A DNA stretch of 9,262 nt, taken from contig CADBNX010000251.1 in NCBI GenBank assembly GCA_902796115.1, positions 1 to 9,262 of the forward strand, written 5' to 3'. The position numbers were made by a program, and so were the translations under genes. The DNA is from an uncultured Eubacteriales bacterium. GTDB lineage: Bacteria; Bacillota; Clostridia; Christensenellales; Aristaeellaceae. The first letter of the stretch is position 1, and every line of letters begins with the position of its first letter. The notes below the pieces were generated by a model. That model saw only the letters and a list, made by a program, of their open reading frames with translations. It was not told the DNA's origin and searched no databases. Below, one piece after another: positions 6,756-9,262 of this stretch.

Positions 6756-7882
6756 TACGCATCCTCCCTTTCCGTTCCTGATTTCATTCTCTTTTCGATT
6801 CTCGCACAGCGTCTGCCGGCCTCTTCCCGTTTACCGGATTCCTCTCCGGCCAGTTCCATCATTTTTCTCGCGTGCCTCAGCGCGTCCGGGTACCGTTTCA
6901 GCCGGTATTCATAGAGTATGGCGAGCGTGCGGTGCACCTCCCAGCGGTTCCTTCTGCGCAGGGCGCTCTCCAGACTCTGTACGGCGCCCGGATAATCACC
7001 CTCCCGTCTGCTGATTTCAGCAAGACGCAGTTTTGCCGCAAACGCCATGGCGCTCTGTTCGGACGCGCGGTAACAGTTCTTCGCACGATCCCGGTCGCCC
7101 CGTTTTTCCAGGATCCGTCCCAGGCTGAACAGGTCCTCCGGCGCATCGGCTGTCATCGGGTCTTCATGCAGCTCACTGAGCCGGCGAAGCAGTCTCGGCA
7201 GAGAAGCGATATCGGCCGCATTATGCTTCAGAATATCCGTGAGCAGATTCTGATCCCGGCACTTCAGATAGGAAAAATAGCGCTGCGGCACCAGGGAACC
7301 CGGCAGGTCATCCTCCCTTTCCTCATGCAGGATGCTTCTTTCCAGCGTCTGCAGGTCGCAGTGCTCCAGCCGCGTTTTCCATACCCTTCTCGCGATATGC
7401 ACCAGATCGATATGGATGTCCGGTATCTGCGGACGGATACGGTTCATCACAAGCCGGGAACGCAGAAGCGGCACGTCAAAGCTTGCTCCGTTAAACGTAC
7501 ACAGCGCCTTTGCGCCCGCAAGCAGCTCGCTGATATGCTGCAGCTGAAAAAGCTCCTCATCATAATCCCGCAGCAGGTATTGCTCGATCGCAAACGCTCC
7601 GCCCCGGTAAAAGCCCGCGCCGATCAGGAAGGCAACCGTGCCCGCGCCTCCGGAAAGGCCGGTGGTCTCCGTATCCAGAAACAGTATTTCTTCCCTTGCA
7701 AGCGCGGGAAGATCCCGACCTGTCATCAGGCGCAGTGCGGAAGCGGAGAGCGCTTCGGGCAGACCGTCCGGAATTCCGACCGTTTCCGTTTTCCGGAAAC
7801 AGTCCTCAGCCCGCTTTTCCGCGGGCGGACTCTTTCGCTCTTTGATTTCCGCGTTCTTCAGTTTTTCACGGAGTGAGAGCAT
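6755..7882 (-). CDS. YprB/MrfB-like DEDD exonuclease with C-terminal TPR-like repeats
   Basis: This 375-residue protein has an RNase H-like exonuclease domain at about 62-235 and a helical, TPR-like region at about 245-345. The acidic motifs are visible: LFLDTETTGL with D70 and E72, FNGASFDVPLL with D136, and HNAADIASL with H220 and D224. This set matches the YprB RNase H-like family. In Bacillus subtilis the family member MrfB acts with the helicase MrfA in repair of mitomycin C lesions, so DNA is the likely substrate; RNA cannot be excluded. The N-terminal 60 residues are charged and poorly structured. The ATG at 7882 lies within the end of the carboxypeptidase gene (17-base overlap) and has only a weak ribosome site (GGAAG adjacent), suggesting coupled translation. 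No MrfA-type helicase lies in the window; the gene directly downstream codes for a TPR protein. The domain call is firm; the repair role is by homology. Confidence 0.88.
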   Translation of the reverse strand: MLSLREKLKNAEIKERKSPPAEKRAEDCFRKTETVGIPDGLPEALSASALRLMTGRDLPALAREEILFLDTETTGLSGGAGTVAFLIGAGFYRGGAFAIEQYLLRDYDEELFQLQHISELLAGAKALCTFNGASFDVPLLRSRLVMNRIRPQIPDIHIDLVHIARRVWKTRLEHCDLQTLERSILHEEREDDLPGSLVPQRYFSYLKCRDQNLLTDILKHNAADIASLPRLLRRLSELHEDPMTADAPEDLFSLGRILEKRGDRDRAKNCYRASEQSAMAFAAKLRLAEISRREGDYPGAVQSLESALRRRNRWEVHRTLAILYEYRLKRYPDALRHARKMMELAGEESGKREEAGRRCARIEKRMKSGTEREDA

Positions 7883-8756
7883 CTTCCGTCACGGTGTTCC
7901 TTTCTTCATAGTACACGGTTACACTCTGCAGCGCGTTATTTTCACTGCCGGCGTCAAATACGGAGTTTTCAAGCACCTCAATCATCTCATATTCCCCGCT
8001 TATCAGATCCGCATAAAGGCCTTCAAAGAGTGCCGCTGTTCCGTAAGTGAGCACATATTCCGGCAGCAGGCGCATCTGCGCCGCGTATTCCTCATAGGGA
8101 ATGTTCAGTTCCGTCACCGCCTGCGCGTGCTCACGCCCGAGATAGCGGATATGCCAGGGCTCCGCTTTATAGCCGGTAACGCCCGACCACTCCGCGCGGT
8201 AGCGGATAATGAATCCGTATTCCCAGCAATGATCGTTCACCCATTTTCCTTCGTCGGTTTCCAGGAACGCCCGGTTCAGGTTGCGGAAGGTATCCGATAC
8301 CAGATCCATCGCCAGGCCCAGCTGATGCTCGCTCGCCCCGGGAGGCGCCACCGTCCGCTGCGCGGCTTCTTTTGATCCGACAGATTCCACTTTCTGCTGA
8401 AACAGCGCGTACTGCGTGCTGTAGGACCGGTATCCGGAAACGGCAAGCAGCGTATACTCGTCTTCCAGCGCGCCCGCAAACAGTTCCTCCAGGGCTTCGG
8501 CCGCCTCAGGCCGCATGTAAATGCTGTTTTTCTGGCCTTTTTTATTGGTCGGCACGTCCGGCAGCACCAGATCGTCCGGCGCGTAGTGCTTTGTGATTTT
8601 TTCCTCACGGTTCACAAGCCGCAGCATGCCGTCATCGTCAAAGGAATCCGCCATAGCGCAGGTGCACAGGCTCAGACACAGCATGAGGATGAGCAGCGGC
8701 ACACTGCGGACGATCCTCTTCCGTTCAGTAAAAAGCGGAATACTCTTCTTCTCCAT
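7866..8756 (-). CDS. Secreted VanY-type D-alanyl-D-alanine carboxypeptidase (peptidase M15B)
   Basis: This 296-residue zinc peptidase is predicted to remove the terminal D-Ala from peptidoglycan stem peptides outside the membrane. The N-terminus has a basic stretch (ERKRIVR) and a hydrophobic core (about 19-33), with likely signal-peptidase cleavage near AMA-DS (after residue 36); there is no proper lipobox. The catalytic domain (about 60-215) carries SGYRSY (107-112), SEHQLGLAMD with zinc ligands H144 and D151, and AEPWHIRYLG with catalytic E199 and zinc ligand H202. The M15B active site is therefore complete. About 75 residues follow the domain (222-296); they are acidic near the end and match nothing I recognise. 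The ATG at 8756 lies inside the upstream VanY gene (32-base overlap, different frame), with GGAG ten bases upstream. No VanR/VanS or D-Ala-D-Lac ligase genes are nearby, so a cell-wall maturation role is more likely than glycopeptide resistance. Confidence 0.92.
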   Translation of the reverse strand: MEKKSIPLFTERKRIVRSVPLLILMLCLSLCTCAMADSFDDDGMLRLVNREEKITKHYAPDDLVLPDVPTNKKGQKNSIYMRPEAAEALEELFAGALEDEYTLLAVSGYRSYSTQYALFQQKVESVGSKEAAQRTVAPPGASEHQLGLAMDLVSDTFRNLNRAFLETDEGKWVNDHCWEYGFIIRYRAEWSGVTGYKAEPWHIRYLGREHAQAVTELNIPYEEYAAQMRLLPEYVLTYGTAALFEGLYADLISGEYEMIEVLENSVFDAGSENNALQSVTVYYEERNTVTEDALTP

Positions 8757-9262
8757 CGCTGTTCGTCTCCAGAATCAGTATCGGGCGCGGAAGATTCAGC
8801 CGCATCACCAGGCGCGTGAAATCCCCTCCGTCCTGTTCGTATGCCCGGATCGCCTCAAGACGCTCCGCTTCAAACTCCTCCAGGCAAAGATGTGCCTGTG
8901 TCATGTATGCTGCCGTTTCTCTCCCCACATAGCGCAGATGCCACGGCTCGTATTTGATGCCGGTAATATCCTCCTTATCCAGCTCATAGCGGATCACAAA
9001 GCCGTATTCCCAGCAGTGCTGCGCCATCCACTGCGCTTCCGGTTCGTTGGCGAATTTCGCGTTCATGCCGTCTTTTTTCGTCCACTCGTAATTGAGCACG
9101 TCCACGCCGAGTCCCGTCTGATGATCGCTCGCGCCGGGATACTGCACCAGTCCGTCGTCCCGGCCCATACTGTTCAGGCGGTTGTAATACATGGTTTTCT
9201 GGGTCTGGTAACTCCGGTACGCGCTTTTCACCCACAGGGTGTAGCCCGCATCCTGCGCCGCA
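8725..9262 (-). CDS. VanY-type D-alanyl-D-alanine carboxypeptidase (peptidase M15B), N-terminus cut by the right edge
   Basis: The frame is open to the right edge, showing 178 C-terminal residues. The GTG at 9231 is an internal Val codon and not the start, because the sequence before it (AAQDAGYTLW) continues the M15 domain into KSAYRSYQTQ. Counting from the edge, the zinc ligands are H47 and D54 in SDHQTGLGVD, and YEPWHLRYVG gives catalytic E105 and zinc ligand H108; all are present. The protein is a paralogue of the next gene: both share the CWEYGF-IRY block and the EPWH block, though the flanking sequence differs widely. A tail of about 50 residues follows the domain and ends in an acidic stretch (SDGEEEYSAFY). 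Any signal peptide lies outside the window. The 3' end overlaps the next VanY gene by 32 bases in another frame, so the pair is surely co-transcribed. Confidence 0.9.
   Translation of the reverse strand, partial: AAQDAGYTLWVKSAYRSYQTQKTMYYNRLNSMGRDDGLVQYPGASDHQTGLGVDVLNYEWTKKDGMNAKFANEPEAQWMAQHCWEYGFVIRYELDKEDITGIKYEPWHLRYVGRETAAYMTQAHLCLEEFEAERLEAIRAYEQDGGDFTRLVMRLNLPRPILILETNSDGEEEYSAFY

Noticed and set aside
5988..6914. A 308-codon plus-strand frame rich in Leu, Ile and Phe that might suggest a membrane protein
   Set aside because: It is the complement of the Lys/Glu-rich TPR gene, which produces Phe/Leu-rich antisense translation. It crosses three real genes on the other strand.
6872..7876. 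A 334-codon open frame on the plus strand opposite the exonuclease gene
   Set aside because: It is antisense to a gene with intact DEDD motifs. It shows no domain and no supporting ribosome site, and is a shadow of codon bias.
8725..9231. GTG at 9231 as the start of the right-edge carboxypeptidase gene
   Set aside because: The frame continues upstream to the edge with residues that complete the conserved block before SAYRSY, so this codon is an internal Val.
7866..9262. A glycopeptide (vancomycin) resistance cluster, because two VanY-like genes are present
   Set aside because: There is no vanH, D-Ala-D-Lac ligase, vanX or VanR/VanS pair in the window. M15B carboxypeptidases are common housekeeping wall enzymes in Clostridia.

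Overview
The window reads as a stretch of a Bacillota (class Clostridia) chromosome, probably from a gut or rumen lineage. The reasons are a mid-50s percent GC content by eye, strong purine-rich Shine-Dalgarno sites, a methionine aminopeptidase with an N-terminal SEC-C zinc motif, an AI-2E-type membrane permease, VanY-type carboxypeptidases, and a YprB/MrfB-like exonuclease with a helical repeat tail. The genus cannot be fixed from this sequence alone. I see no tRNA, rRNA, CRISPR array, insertion sequence, integrase or phage gene.

All ten genes lie on the minus strand, so transcription runs from the right edge to the left. In that order they are: a VanY-type carboxypeptidase cut by the right edge (to 8725); a second, complete VanY-type carboxypeptidase with a signal peptide (8756-7866); a DEDD-family exonuclease with TPR-like repeats (7882-6755); a soluble TPR protein (6755-6036); two sugar-phosphate isomerase/epimerase-like TIM barrels (6030-5299 and 5260-4508); a GH36 alpha-galactosidase (4496-2328); an AI-2E family permease (2296-1154); a type I methionine aminopeptidase with SEC-C motif (1191-304); and the start of an unrecognised protein cut by the left edge (171-1).

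Genes overlap or sit within 38 bases of each other everywhere except the 132-base gap between the aminopeptidase and the last gene. No stretch over 300 bases lacks a gene. No intrinsic terminator (GC-rich stem plus T run) is visible on the minus strand, so one long transcript, or several overlapping ones, is plausible.

Three functional blocks can be separated. The right block is cell-wall peptide trimming: two tandem zinc carboxypeptidases of the cell envelope. The middle block pairs a putative nuclease of the MrfB type with a TPR protein whose start codon overlaps the nuclease stop codon. The left block is sugar handling: two TIM-barrel isomerases/epimerases and a cytoplasmic alpha-galactosidase, followed by a permease and the housekeeping aminopeptidase. 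The blocks share a strand and tight spacing but no evident common pathway.

I see no clear case for a wholly new system. The points most worth a second look are the nuclease-TPR pair without its known helicase partner, the tandem epimerases beside GH36 without an oxidoreductase, the paired VanY genes with extra C-terminal tails, and the non-ATG start of map.
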